From Microvirga sp. BSC39 (lineage in GTDB: Bacteria; Pseudomonadota; Alphaproteobacteria; Rhizobiales; Beijerinckiaceae), in contig NZ_JPUG01000057.1 of the NCBI RefSeq assembly GCF_000739015.1, positions 1 to 40,532 of the forward strand: a stretch of 40,532 nucleotides of DNA, given 5' to 3'. Position numbers and translations under genes: made by a program. Positions 8,567 through 16,464 of the stretch are shown piece after piece. A model generated the notes under the pieces. That model had not been told where the DNA came from, did no database searches, and saw nothing but the letters and a program-made list of their open reading frames with translations. Position 1 is the stretch's first letter. Each line of letters starts with the position of its first letter.

Positions 8567-9172
8567 CTACATCCGGGCTGTGCCCTTCTCCATGAGCCTT
8601 GCACCCATGCCTTGGATTTCACCGCGGAGCCTCTCGTCAGGAACCGTTTCGGCCAGATGCGTGAAGGCAACGCCCATCGTGACGATGTCAACTGGATCGA
8701 ACAAAGTCTCTCCGCGCTTCGGTGGCGGGAACGGCCACTTCCGATAAGGCGGGCAGAGTTCGATGTCGTCGACAAACCGCGCCATGTAATCCTGGGCGGG
8801 TGAGCCGGACTGGCCTGCTATGTCGGTGATATCCTGCAGGCGCGACACATGGTTGACTACCTCCTCGGCAAGCATGATCGAGAACAGTGCTTTCGGCGGA
8901 AGAGGCTGCGGATTGAGACTGACCATATCCGAGAGGTCTGAGACAGAACCCATGACCCTCCATGGTTCAGGGTGTGGCCCTAGGTGATCCCTGATCCGCG
9001 TCAGGGTCTGGCGGATTACCGGGTCCCAAGGGCCAGGGGGTTGAGGATTATCCGGGTCTGGCCGCCCCCCTGTGATGAACTCGGTGACCAATGAGTGTAA
9101 GGCTCCAAACCTACTCTGGGCCTCAGGTGCCACTTGGGATGCCTGGGGTCGGGTGCGAGTGTCGGTGTCCAT
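8567..9172 (-). CDS. hypothetical protein with LNPQPLPP motif
   Basis: A 201-aa protein; ATG 9172 has a GGAGA site upstream. It is rich in Pro in its first half (RPDPDNPQPPGPWDPV) and holds VSLNPQPLPPKALFS near residue 85, then a helical region (LAEEVVNHVSRLQDI) and an aromatic/Pro block (ELCPPYRKWPFPPPK). No signal peptide, transmembrane helix or catalytic motif is seen. The exact LNPQPLPP string looks like a conserved binding motif of an uncharacterised family, but no function can be assigned. It is downstream of, and on the same strand as, the DUF2235 hydrolase and CHAP hydrolase genes, separated from the former by about 680 bases. Confidence 0.6.
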   Translation of the reverse strand: MDTDTRTRPQASQVAPEAQSRFGALHSLVTEFITGGRPDPDNPQPPGPWDPVIRQTLTRIRDHLGPHPEPWRVMGSVSDLSDMVSLNPQPLPPKALFSIMLAEEVVNHVSRLQDITDIAGQSGSPAQDYMARFVDDIELCPPYRKWPFPPPKRGETLFDPVDIVTMGVAFTHLAETVPDERLRGEIQGMGARLMEKGTARM

Positions 9173-9855
9173 GCGCGTGTCTCCGCGACGGTGCTAAGCC
9201 CCCAAGTTACTGTAGGCCGTGGCAGGGATGATGCCTGTGCGGTGAAACACTCAGCGCAATCTCCGATAAGCCTGTGTGGACGGCGCCTGCGTGGCAAGGG
9301 GTTTTTGGCGTTTTGACGATCTGGTCGTGGGCAGCCATGTGTTCGGCCTTGTGATGCGGCCTCATGACCGCGGGCCTTGATGAAGTTCGCGGATCAGGTC
9401 CCCAACATTTATGCTGCGTCAGAGCGCAACGGCTTATCACGGGTTTGTCTGATCCCCGGCTCGACCGGTTCGTCATCACACCATCACCACCTCCACCAAC
9501 CTTGCAAACCTCTCATCCGGCTTCTGGGGGCAGCTTATGCGGCCGCAGCAGCCGGAGCGCGATAACCCTGGTTGCCCTGCAAGACGGCCCAGGCGAGACG
9601 CTGTGAGTAATACGACAAGACTGCCACGCCCAAGGTTTTCGTGCATGTCAGGGTGCAGATCCTCAGCCTTTCCGGAGCGACGAGAATATCCCGTCCCTGA
9701 GTGCTTGTGCAGTGGGCATCTGGGACGGTGATCAGGCGTGCATTGAAAACGCCCCCTCGCTTGAGCAGACTCTCCGAAGTTTCACCCCTACGTGCCGGGT
9801 ACATAGGGGATCCTCGGAGAGGTTCCACCCGATCTCGCCATTTAGTGGAATCAGC
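9173..9855. other. 683-base stretch without a supported gene
   Basis: Several short frames exist on both strands (a 62-aa plus-strand frame with HHHHLHQP, and a 97-aa minus-strand frame ending in Ala), but none has a ribosome binding site, coherent domain or credible composition. It may be decayed DNA. No inverted-repeat terminator was seen. Confidence 0.4.
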
Positions 9856-10971
9856 TCAGGCATCTCTCAGTAGGGGCCGCAGATTCTTTGGCTCATATAT
9901 CTGGGTGTGACCTTCATCCTCCTCATCCTCCGCCAAGAAGTGAGCCTCTTTCCGGTAACGTTCGATCAGACTTGGGTGAAGGTACTCGTTGATGGTGGGG
10001 AGATCATTTCCGTCGTCACCGACTGGATAATACAGTCGCTCGTTGGGCTTCACGTCGAAGGGCTCTCCACACACCCTGCGGTACGTCGGGGTCAGCCGGT
10101 CCTTCAACGACCAGCCCTGCCGCGACTCATGGTGCGGCGACAAGTGCGCATCATCGTCGATCTTGGGAAGCATCGTGTCGTCGAAACTTAAGCCGACTTC
10201 TCTTGCCTTCTCTGCCATCCAGACCAAGGGAATATCTGCCAGCCTTCGGTTCCGGTAGCCACCCCCCACGTCGGAATGGGCGCCGGCAAACCACACCTGC
10301 TCAATGGTTGCGCCCTCAGGTATCTTACCCGTCCACAAGGTTGGCGCGAATTCGTCGCGGTATTCGTCGACCGCAAGGGCATGAAACGCACGTTTGACCG
10401 ATTTCGATGGCTCCGTATCATGGAATGCGTATTTCTGGCTCGTCAATGAGCCCAGTATGGTGGTCGGCACACCGAGTGCCCCCACGGTGTCCCAGACACC
10501 TAGAAAGTCTATCGATACATGCTCATGACAATCGCTCCCGTTCTGACGGCAAAAATCTGCGGGCGAGCGAGCGCCGCCGCCTCTGTAGTAAGTCCATGCG
10601 CTTGTGAGGTCACCCAGACTTTGGCGCTTCAGGAGACCGCAGCAACTGATGAAGCCGGACAAACTGCGTGCTGTGAAAGCTCCTCGCGAAAAACCGAACA
10701 GAAAAATCTGATCGCCAGGCACATAGTTCTGCGCCAGAAACATATAGCCGGAGCGGATATTTTCATCGACCCCCTTGCCGAAGGCACCATCCACGATCTG
10801 CTGCAACGCCATGCCTGTCGACCCTACGCCCCTCAAGTAAAGAACGAGTTGGGGTGAGTCACCGTCCGGGTTGGCGCGAATGGCTCTTGCGATCAGCGCC
10901 ACATTGGTTTCGGCACGCTCGCTGTCAGCACTGTTCCAAGTCCCGTCAAAGCAGATAACAAGGCGCTTCAT
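9856..10971 (-). CDS. DUF2235 alpha/beta hydrolase (Tle1-like lipase family)
   Basis: A 371-aa protein, full length for DUF2235. It begins with the hallmark KRLVICFDGTWNSAD, and carries the nucleophile elbow GFSRGAFTAR (about residues 92-101, GxSxG with Ser), VWDTVGALG (catalytic Asp region, about residue 159) and FAGAHSDVGGGY (catalytic His region, about residue 232). Known Tle1 members are phospholipases delivered by type VI secretion and attack membrane phospholipids; other DUF2235 proteins are uncharacterised. No signal peptide is present. ATG 10971 has an AGGAG site 7 bases upstream. It lies 135 bases downstream of the CHAP wall hydrolase on the same strand. No T6SS gene or immunity-like gene is visible beside it. 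Substrate is inferred only. Confidence 0.88.
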   Translation of the reverse strand: MKRLVICFDGTWNSADSERAETNVALIARAIRANPDGDSPQLVLYLRGVGSTGMALQQIVDGAFGKGVDENIRSGYMFLAQNYVPGDQIFLFGFSRGAFTARSLSGFISCCGLLKRQSLGDLTSAWTYYRGGGARSPADFCRQNGSDCHEHVSIDFLGVWDTVGALGVPTTILGSLTSQKYAFHDTEPSKSVKRAFHALAVDEYRDEFAPTLWTGKIPEGATIEQVWFAGAHSDVGGGYRNRRLADIPLVWMAEKAREVGLSFDDTMLPKIDDDAHLSPHHESRQGWSLKDRLTPTYRRVCGEPFDVKPNERLYYPVGDDGNDLPTINEYLHPSLIERYRKEAHFLAEDEEDEGHTQIYEPKNLRPLLRDA

Positions 10972-11106
10972 CTTAATGCTCCTGCTAAGGAATAGATGTC
11001 ATCGGGCAATAGAAAACAGTGTGCCAGTGTCAGATCAGCGGCTGTTTGATTGCTGGTCCCCTTGTTCGGATACAGGATCCGGCAAACGGGCGTGCGCGCG
11101 GCTCCA

Positions 11107-12621
11107 TCAAAAGCTCACAAAGCCGAGATTGATCTGGTTGATTTTGCGCCTTGATCGTCTGAAGACACCAACTCCCTCGCGGGAGCCGTTATCATTCGTG
11201 TTTCCTTCTATCGTTTCAAGCGCCCCATTGTGGTGAGAGTCAACAAGTCCAACGTGGCCCGTGCCACCACCCGTGTCTATGAAGAACACCATGCCGGGAC
11301 GCACCTTCGATGGATCCCTATGGGCGTCCCGCGCCCTGACGACCGTGAGATCGTGGCGGCCATTGGTGACAGCATTTTGGCATGCCTGCCACGCCATGTG
11401 AACGCTCGCCTTCTTCGGGCAGGGATTCGGCATGCCGATCAGCCGCGCGGCCTGTTCGAAGCACCAATAGACAAAGCACATGCACCAAGCATGTCGGCCG
11501 GCCGGTGTCAGGCCAGCAGCCGTCACGTACTGGTCGACCCGAGGGCCGCGGTTAGATCCGATTGGAAACTCCCGAACTCCAATTTCACGGGCGGCTATTG
11601 CGAGAACGGCCTCCGACAGGACGGATGCGGGAACCTTCAGGAAGTCTGGCCCCTTCTCCTGCCCTCGCACAGAAAGGGGACCAAAAAGGGCGCCCCAGGT
11701 ACTTGGCCCAACAACGCCATCGATTTCCAGAGGCTCTCCAGACAGATCGGCCGAACGGGCTTGGAAGAGCATGACTGCTCGTTCGGTGACCTCGCCGAAG
11801 TCGCCATCTATGATGCCGGGATCGAAGCCAAAATAGACCAGGCGCTGCTGTAAAGTTCGAACATCCTCATCATCCTCGATGCCAAAAATAAGATAGCGTC
11901 CGGGATAGGGTTTTACGTTCCTGGCAGCCGGCATGTCCGGCACTTCTTCGCCCTCGGGCCCATCGCACCAGGGGAAAGATTGAGTATGGTCCTGATCGTC
12001 ATCCATCAACGGCTGAGCGCTAACAAACCTGGCAATCTCATTGTTTGAGTCGATCATGTGGCGGAGCATGGATAACCCTCCGCACTGTTGGCTCACTGCA
12101 ATTTCCGAGAAGACACTGTCCTGAATATACTTGCCGCACGTGTAGATATTGCTGAAGCTCCAAAGATAAGGGCTTTTTACATGCGGGTACCTGTTGCGAT
12201 AACCGAAGCCATTGAAGCTCTCCAGGGCAAAGGCGATGTCCGGTACTGTCCATTGGTTATCCGAGGCCCTATGAAACTTCTTCAACCGGAGAGCATCTGC
12301 TGCGCTTTCAACCCATGTGTAAGACCGCTTTTGTCGTGAAGGACGGTTGGCCGGCACATGGAATGTGGGCCCTGTTAGGGGATCTCCATTGTGCAAGTGG
12401 CGGTCGAAGCGTCCGCTTGCTTCAAGGTTATGGATGATCGCAATAAAGAACCATGGGACACCGGTTTCTTGCTCTACTTGGAAATATCTTTCCCGTGCAC
12501 CAGGCGCCATGATCCTCCTATAGATTCTATCAATGTCCTGCATCCGCTCAGGACGGAGAGACATCCGTGAGAACAGTAAAGAATACTCGTTCCTCAATGC
12601 ATCTGTGAGGGCCATTGGCAT
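11107..12621 (-). CDS. muramidase-like / PG-binding / CHAP cell-wall hydrolase
   Basis: A 504-aa three-part protein. Residues 30-215 resemble a lysozyme-like domain (VPWFFIAIIHNLEASGRF, likely catalytic Glu near 66; then HLHNGDPLTGPTFHVPANRP; SFNGFGYR). Residues 250-315 are a PG_binding_1 domain (DEDVRTLQQRLVYFGFDPG, then EIDGVVGPSTWGALFG). Residues 345-504 are a CHAP/NlpC-like amidase or endopeptidase with HAWCMCFVYWCF (Cys near 381), TGHVGLVDS (His near 455) and an EGNTND strand. It should cut both the glycan strand and the peptide. There is no signal peptide, as in phage endolysins. The start at 12621 has GGGAG 7 bases upstream; a second ATG lies 2 codons in. It precedes the DUF2235 gene. 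Confidence 0.83.
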   Translation of the reverse strand: MPMALTDALRNEYSLLFSRMSLRPERMQDIDRIYRRIMAPGARERYFQVEQETGVPWFFIAIIHNLEASGRFDRHLHNGDPLTGPTFHVPANRPSRQKRSYTWVESAADALRLKKFHRASDNQWTVPDIAFALESFNGFGYRNRYPHVKSPYLWSFSNIYTCGKYIQDSVFSEIAVSQQCGGLSMLRHMIDSNNEIARFVSAQPLMDDDQDHTQSFPWCDGPEGEEVPDMPAARNVKPYPGRYLIFGIEDDEDVRTLQQRLVYFGFDPGIIDGDFGEVTERAVMLFQARSADLSGEPLEIDGVVGPSTWGALFGPLSVRGQEKGPDFLKVPASVLSEAVLAIAAREIGVREFPIGSNRGPRVDQYVTAAGLTPAGRHAWCMCFVYWCFEQAARLIGMPNPCPKKASVHMAWQACQNAVTNGRHDLTVVRARDAHRDPSKVRPGMVFFIDTGGGTGHVGLVDSHHNGALETIEGNTNDNGSREGVGVFRRSRRKINQINLGFVSF

Positions 12622-13259
12622 CAGACTGCTCCCTGTGGAGAACTGTCGGATCCTGACAGCAACTTAACCTATGACCCAAATATATGGTTCGCGAATACTT
12701 ATCTGACGAACAGCTTGTATGGTTACGCCGATATATCTACTCGACAGCATTGTTGGGTCTGATCTAGAACGTAATCCACTAGCGCCGAGTACAATAGTTC
12801 GCGAGATAAGACATGCCAACATCGCATTAGAGGTATGGTGTGTGATGGTTAGGGGCGAAGTGATGCAGCCTTTGCGATAGCTTAGCTGCCGGATTTTTTT
12901 CTTCGTACGTGTAGGAGGTCGGTCCCACGCAGGGAGCCAGTTTCGGTTGAGCAGACCGTGGGCCGTTCTGCAATCCTTCTATCAAGAACGCACCAACTTG
13001 AGCCAATCGATTAGCTTGACCCGCTGAAGGCATCGCAGGCAGCATAAATTATGCTCGATCCTAAGATGCAGCAGGTGCATTTACCAGCTTCAGGATCATC
13101 TCGGCAACCAACAGGCGCAGCATCATGGGCTTCCGCAGACCATATTCTTGTATGAAAACCGTGCAAACGACTCCTCAATACACGAAGGCTCCGTCGGACC
13201 GGTATGGATTTCTGGGCTCTTCCTAACTGGCCGCAAAGGAGCCAAATGCGGTCAATTGA
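12622..13259. other. 638-base stretch without an intact gene
   Basis: No intact gene is supported. A short minus-strand frame at about 13060-13140 (LRLLVAEMILKLVNAPAAS then stop) looks protein-like and may be the tail of a decayed gene, but was not identified. The region presumably also holds the promoter of the 12621 gene. Confidence 0.35.
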
Positions 13260-13857
13260 CGTATTCGTAAATATCTCGGTGACGCTGATCGGCAGGATGC
13301 TGAAGTAACCATACTGGTCGGAGAGATGGCTGTAGAACTTCGAACCGGGTTTGCAGCCGAAGTGCAGGTTTATGTCGCTTCGCGGCCGCGTGATCGCTGG
13401 CCTGGAAGAACTGCCCGTCTGATGAAGCGGTGGAGCCGTCACCCCAGAGCAGGGCATGTGGGTGCTGGGCATGCCTGTCGGTGATGCAGCCCTGCGCCAG
13501 CTTGTAGGTCTCAGGTCGCATATGGAAGATCCACTTCCAGGCGATCTCCCGCGCAGTGATGCCTTTCGAAGCTGCGGCCACGTGTTTGGCACCGAGATTG
13601 GTGGCGACCGCCCGTTCCCCGGCCAACATGGCCGGAATGCTCTCAGGCGGTTCCTGGGTGCGGATGTGCGTGAAGCGATCGGCAATTCCGGCCCAGGCAT
13701 GAACCTCCATCAGGAGATCAGGAACCTCGATCAGCGGGTACATGTCGCCAAGCTCCCACTTCAACTCCTCGGCGGGGACCGTTACATCGCCGGGCAGGGG
13801 AGTGACAACGAGTTGCCCCGCATCGAGCCGAACACCTTCGAGCTTGCCATCGCGGGC
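13260..13857 (-). pseudogene. Tn3-family transposase (tnpA) internal fragment, frameshifted
   Basis: Reading down from 13857, the frame gives the middle part of a Tn3-family TnpA: LPGDVTVPAEELKWELGDMY-like start, LLMEVHAWAGIADRFTHIRT, ATNLGAKHVAAASKGIT, and ALLWGDGSTASSDGQFFQAS, the family hallmark. Near 13380 one base is lost or gained and homology continues in the next frame (LHFGCKPGSKFYSHLSDQYG, then ILPISVTE). Homology stops near 13260. The N-terminal third is missing because the gene is cut by the IS6-type element at 13860; the C-terminal catalytic part is also absent. Confidence 0.85.
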
Positions 13858-14394
13858 GCGGCATCGTCACATTAACGGAATGGGATTGGGTGTTGCTCTA
13901 TGAGGGGCCATGAAGAAGCCCCGTCCTGCATTGTGCGCCCGCCACCGCTTTCCCGCCGGGGTGATCAGCCTTGCAGTCTGTCTATTTCCGCTTTCCCCTG
14001 GGTCTGCGCATCGTCGAGGAGATACTGGCCGCGCGTCGTATTGAGGTCAGCCACGAAATAGTTCGGCGCTGGGCTGAGACGTTCGGACGGGAGTTTGCCA
14101 ATCGCATCCGCCGGCGCCTTCCTCGGCCGGGCGATTGCTGGCATCTCGATGAGGTGGTGATCACCTTGCAGGGAAGAAGCATTGGCTCTGGCGGGCCGTG
14201 GATCAGGACGGCTTTATCCTGGATGTCCTAATCCAAAGCCGTCGAGGCCGCAAAGCAGCCAAGCGCCTGCTGCGCAAGTTGTTGAAGAAGAGCGCCATGG
14301 CTCCGCTGGTGATGGTCACAGACAAACTCGGGTCCTACGGTGCGGCTCGCAGGGACATGGGCCTGGGCATCGAGCATCGGCAGCACAAAGGTTT

Positions 14395-15558
14395 ATACCC
14401 ATCCAGAGAATTGCTGACTCGGATTTGCATCGATGTGGCTGGCATGATTCCCTGATGGCAGGGGGCGCAATTGCAGGAGACCACCATGGCGGGGCTCCCG
14501 ATCCGTCAGGACTACCCTCCATCGGATTTGCGCCAGCGCGCCACTCGCGAGAGGAACATCCGGGCCAGCCTGCGGCTGTTGGCGATCGCCAATGCGCTCG
14601 AGGGCATGACCCGAACGGAGGCCGCCCGGCTGGCCGGCATGGAGCGCCAGGCCCTGCACGATGCCATCCAGCGCTTCAATGCCGAGGGACCGGCGACCTG
14701 CAGGACCGGCATCGCTCCGGCCGCCCGGAGCAGCTTACGGCTGGTCAGCAGGCGGCGCTGAAAGCCCACATCCTGCGCGGGCCCGAGCCCGAACGCGATG
14801 GAGTGAGCGCCTGGCGTGTGGTCGACCTGTGCGAGCATGTCGAGCGGACGTATGGCGTGAGCTACAGCCAGTGGGGACTTTCCTGCCTGCTCAAGCGGTT
14901 GAACCTGTCGCGCCAGAAGACCCGGCCTTCGCACCCAAAGGGCAATCCGGCCGCGCAAGCGGCGTTCAAAAAAGGAACTCCCGTCAAAGCTGCGGGGCCT
15001 CGCGGCGGAGCATCCTGACGCGCGTCTCCAGCTCTGGTGCCAGGACGAGGCACGCTTTGGCCAGAAGGGCCGCACGACCCGCGTCTGGTATGAGCGCGGC
15101 GTGCGTCCGCCCGGCGTGGTCGATCAGCGCTTCGAGAGCTTGTATCTGTTTGCCGCCTGCCGGCCCGGCACCGACGAGACCTTCGCGTTGGCTCTGCCGC
15201 GGGTGAACGCCGACGCGATGACGATCTTCCTGGAGCACTTCACGCGGCAGCTTGAGCCAGGCGTGCACGCGGTGCTCGTGCTGGATCAGGCCGGCTGGCA
15301 CGACACCCGGGCCTTGCATGTGCCGGACACCATCACCCTTTTGCCGCTGCCGCCGGCATCACCTGCGCTGAACCCAGTGGAACGCGTCTGGCTGTACCTG
15401 CGCGAGCGTTATCTCTCGCATCGCGTGCTCGACGACTATGACGCGGTGCTCGACGCGGTCTGTCGCGCCTGGAACCGGCTCCTCGACGAGACTGGCCATC
15501 TCACAACATTGACGGCCTACCCGTATCTCACCGCGTCACCAATTCCCTGAGCGGGTAT
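14395..15558 (+). mobile_element. IS630-family insertion sequence
   Basis: The ends are imperfect inverted repeats: ATACCCATCCAGAGAATTG at the left and, inverted, ATACCCGCTCAGGGAATTG at the right. TA at 14394-14395 and 15559-15560 is the expected IS630 target duplication; joining the flanks restores the IS6 coding frame exactly (HKG-L-NNRAENS). This proves the insertion came after the IS6 element was already in place. Confidence 0.85.
14486..15550 (+). pseudogene. IS630-family transposase with two compensating frameshifts
   Basis: Starting at ATG 14486 (GGAGA upstream), the N-terminal helix-turn-helix is LRLLAIANALEGMTRTEAAR, then LHDAIQRFNAEGP. One base appears missing near 14695, after which DLQDRHRSGRPEQLTAGQQA and SYSQWGLSCLLKRLNLSRQK follow in the next frame. 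One extra A in the run at about 14969-14974 shifts it again to the DDE domain: LQLWCQDEARFGQKG, VLVLDQAGWHDT and LNPVERVWLYLRER (Asp, Asp, Glu all present), ending at 15550. About 354 codons in total, normal length. The two single-base changes cancel in frame but leave the middle out of frame; sequencing or assembly error is also possible. Confidence 0.85.
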
Positions 15559-15917
15559 TAAACAACCGGGCAGAGAACTCACACCAACCCACCCGCCGAC
15601 AAGAGCGCCAGATGAAGCGCTTCAAGTCGGCCGGGCAGGCGCAACGTTTTCTCTCGGCTCATGATCCGATCAGCAATCTGTTTCACCTGCGGCGTCATCA
15701 GTTGACTGCCACCACCTATCGCAGTGCTCGAAAGGCAGCCTTCGAGGCATGGGCGGACATCACCTGTGCGGCACTTGCCGTCTGAAATCGAGGCTCATCT
15801 CGTCGTGATGCTGTCGAACGCCGGGGAATGTGACGATGCCCTCATCATCCTGGCCAATGCGCTCTTGCGAGATCAGCGAAACTGGCCCGCAAAACCCGCT
15901 TGATCAATACGGATACT

Positions 15918-16448
15918 CTAGCCCGGGCCACTTCGCTTCCTGCGGCGCTCCTGGTCTTCCTGGGCGCGCAGGACGGCTTCGTGGAATTGCTTGGCCCGCA
16001 CCACGATAAGTTCGGCGTGGGCGGATACGGCCTCGGCGATCTCGGGCAGCTTTTCGCGCAGATCCGGATGGGTGCGTGCAAGAACGGCGATGAAATCGCG
16101 CTTCTTCAGCTCCGCGCGCTGAGTCTCCCCATCCTGTGCGGCAATGACCGCCAGCCGTTCGGTGGCCTTGGCAAGTTTGGCGAGGCGCTCCCTGTCGAGG
16201 TCGTCGACGGGCGCGGGGCGTATCGGCAGCCTGCGGGCATCGTCGGTGGTCGAGAGGCCGGGCACCTCGGGCACGACGACGGTGAACCCCGAGGCCAAGC
16301 GCGCGTCGCCCGCCAGATGAGGGTTGGCCCTCAGCAGTGCCGCCTCGGCCTGCCTTTGCAACTCCGGCTCGTTCCTCAGGCCGAAGATGGACTTCGCCAG
16401 GCCGGAGACGGTGCTCACGCGCTTCACGGTGACAAGTTTGACCGGCAT
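15918..16448 (-). CDS. eCIS operon terminal protein, LysM-like N-terminus
   Basis: A 176-aa protein, last gene of the injection-system operon. An AGGAGG site lies in the 16-base gap after the beta-helix gene, well placed for ATG 16448. Residues 30-65 (LLRANPHLAGDARLASGFTV, then VVPEVPGL) look like the second half of a LysM-type repeat with a low-complexity approach. Residues 85-176 are highly charged and helical, ending in RRRKRSGPG. No signal peptide or membrane segment. It may cap or anchor a tail component, but this is inference. Mobile-element debris begins right after its stop, so the operon's original end may have been lost. Confidence 0.6.
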   Translation of the reverse strand: MPVKLVTVKRVSTVSGLAKSIFGLRNEPELQRQAEAALLRANPHLAGDARLASGFTVVVPEVPGLSTTDDARRLPIRPAPVDDLDRERLAKLAKATERLAVIAAQDGETQRAELKKRDFIAVLARTHPDLREKLPEIAEAVSAHAELIVVRAKQFHEAVLRAQEDQERRRKRSGPG

Positions 16449-16464
16449 GCGGGAACCTCCTGCA

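Larger units (their letters stand above)
13910..15785 (+). pseudogene. IS6-family transposase, frameshifted and split
   Basis: ATG 13910 opens KKPRPALCARHRFPAGVI; after a shift near 13980 the frame continues YFRFPLGLRIVEEILAARR, VSHEIVRRWAETFGREFANR and DCWHLDEVVITLQG. A second one-base loss near 14172 shifts to HWLWRAVDQDGFILDVLIQS, then MVTDKLGSYGAARRDMG and IEHRQHKGL. The IS630 element interrupts here, and the protein resumes after 15559 as NNRAENSHQPTRRQERQMKR with the family C-terminus, ending at 15785. Two frameshifts plus the insertion make it non-functional. Confidence 0.87.
13860..15840 (+). mobile_element. IS6-family element interrupted by an IS630 element
   Basis: A perfect 14-base inverted repeat, GGCATCGTCACATT at 13860-13873 and its complement at 15827-15840, bounds an IS6-family transposase reading frame. 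Without the IS630 insert the element is about 0.82 kb, normal for the family. The 8 bases outside each end (GCGGGCGC and CTCATCAT) do not match, so the expected 8-bp target duplication is absent and the element has probably recombined since insertion. Confidence 0.8.

Noticed and set aside
9377..9565. Plus-strand 62-aa frame with a His cluster (HHHHLHQP)
   Set aside because: No ribosome binding site, low-complexity Ala tail and no recognisable family; probably chance.
13011..13700. 229-aa minus-strand protein
   Set aside because: Only its middle (about 13260-13380) is homologous to anything, as the frameshifted continuation of the Tn3 tnpA fragment; the rest is non-coding.
14960..14985. Programmed -1 frameshift at the A6 run in the IS630 transposase
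   Set aside because: The shift needed is +1 (equal to one extra base), not -1, and another unrelated shift lies upstream near 14695, so mutation or sequencing error fits better.
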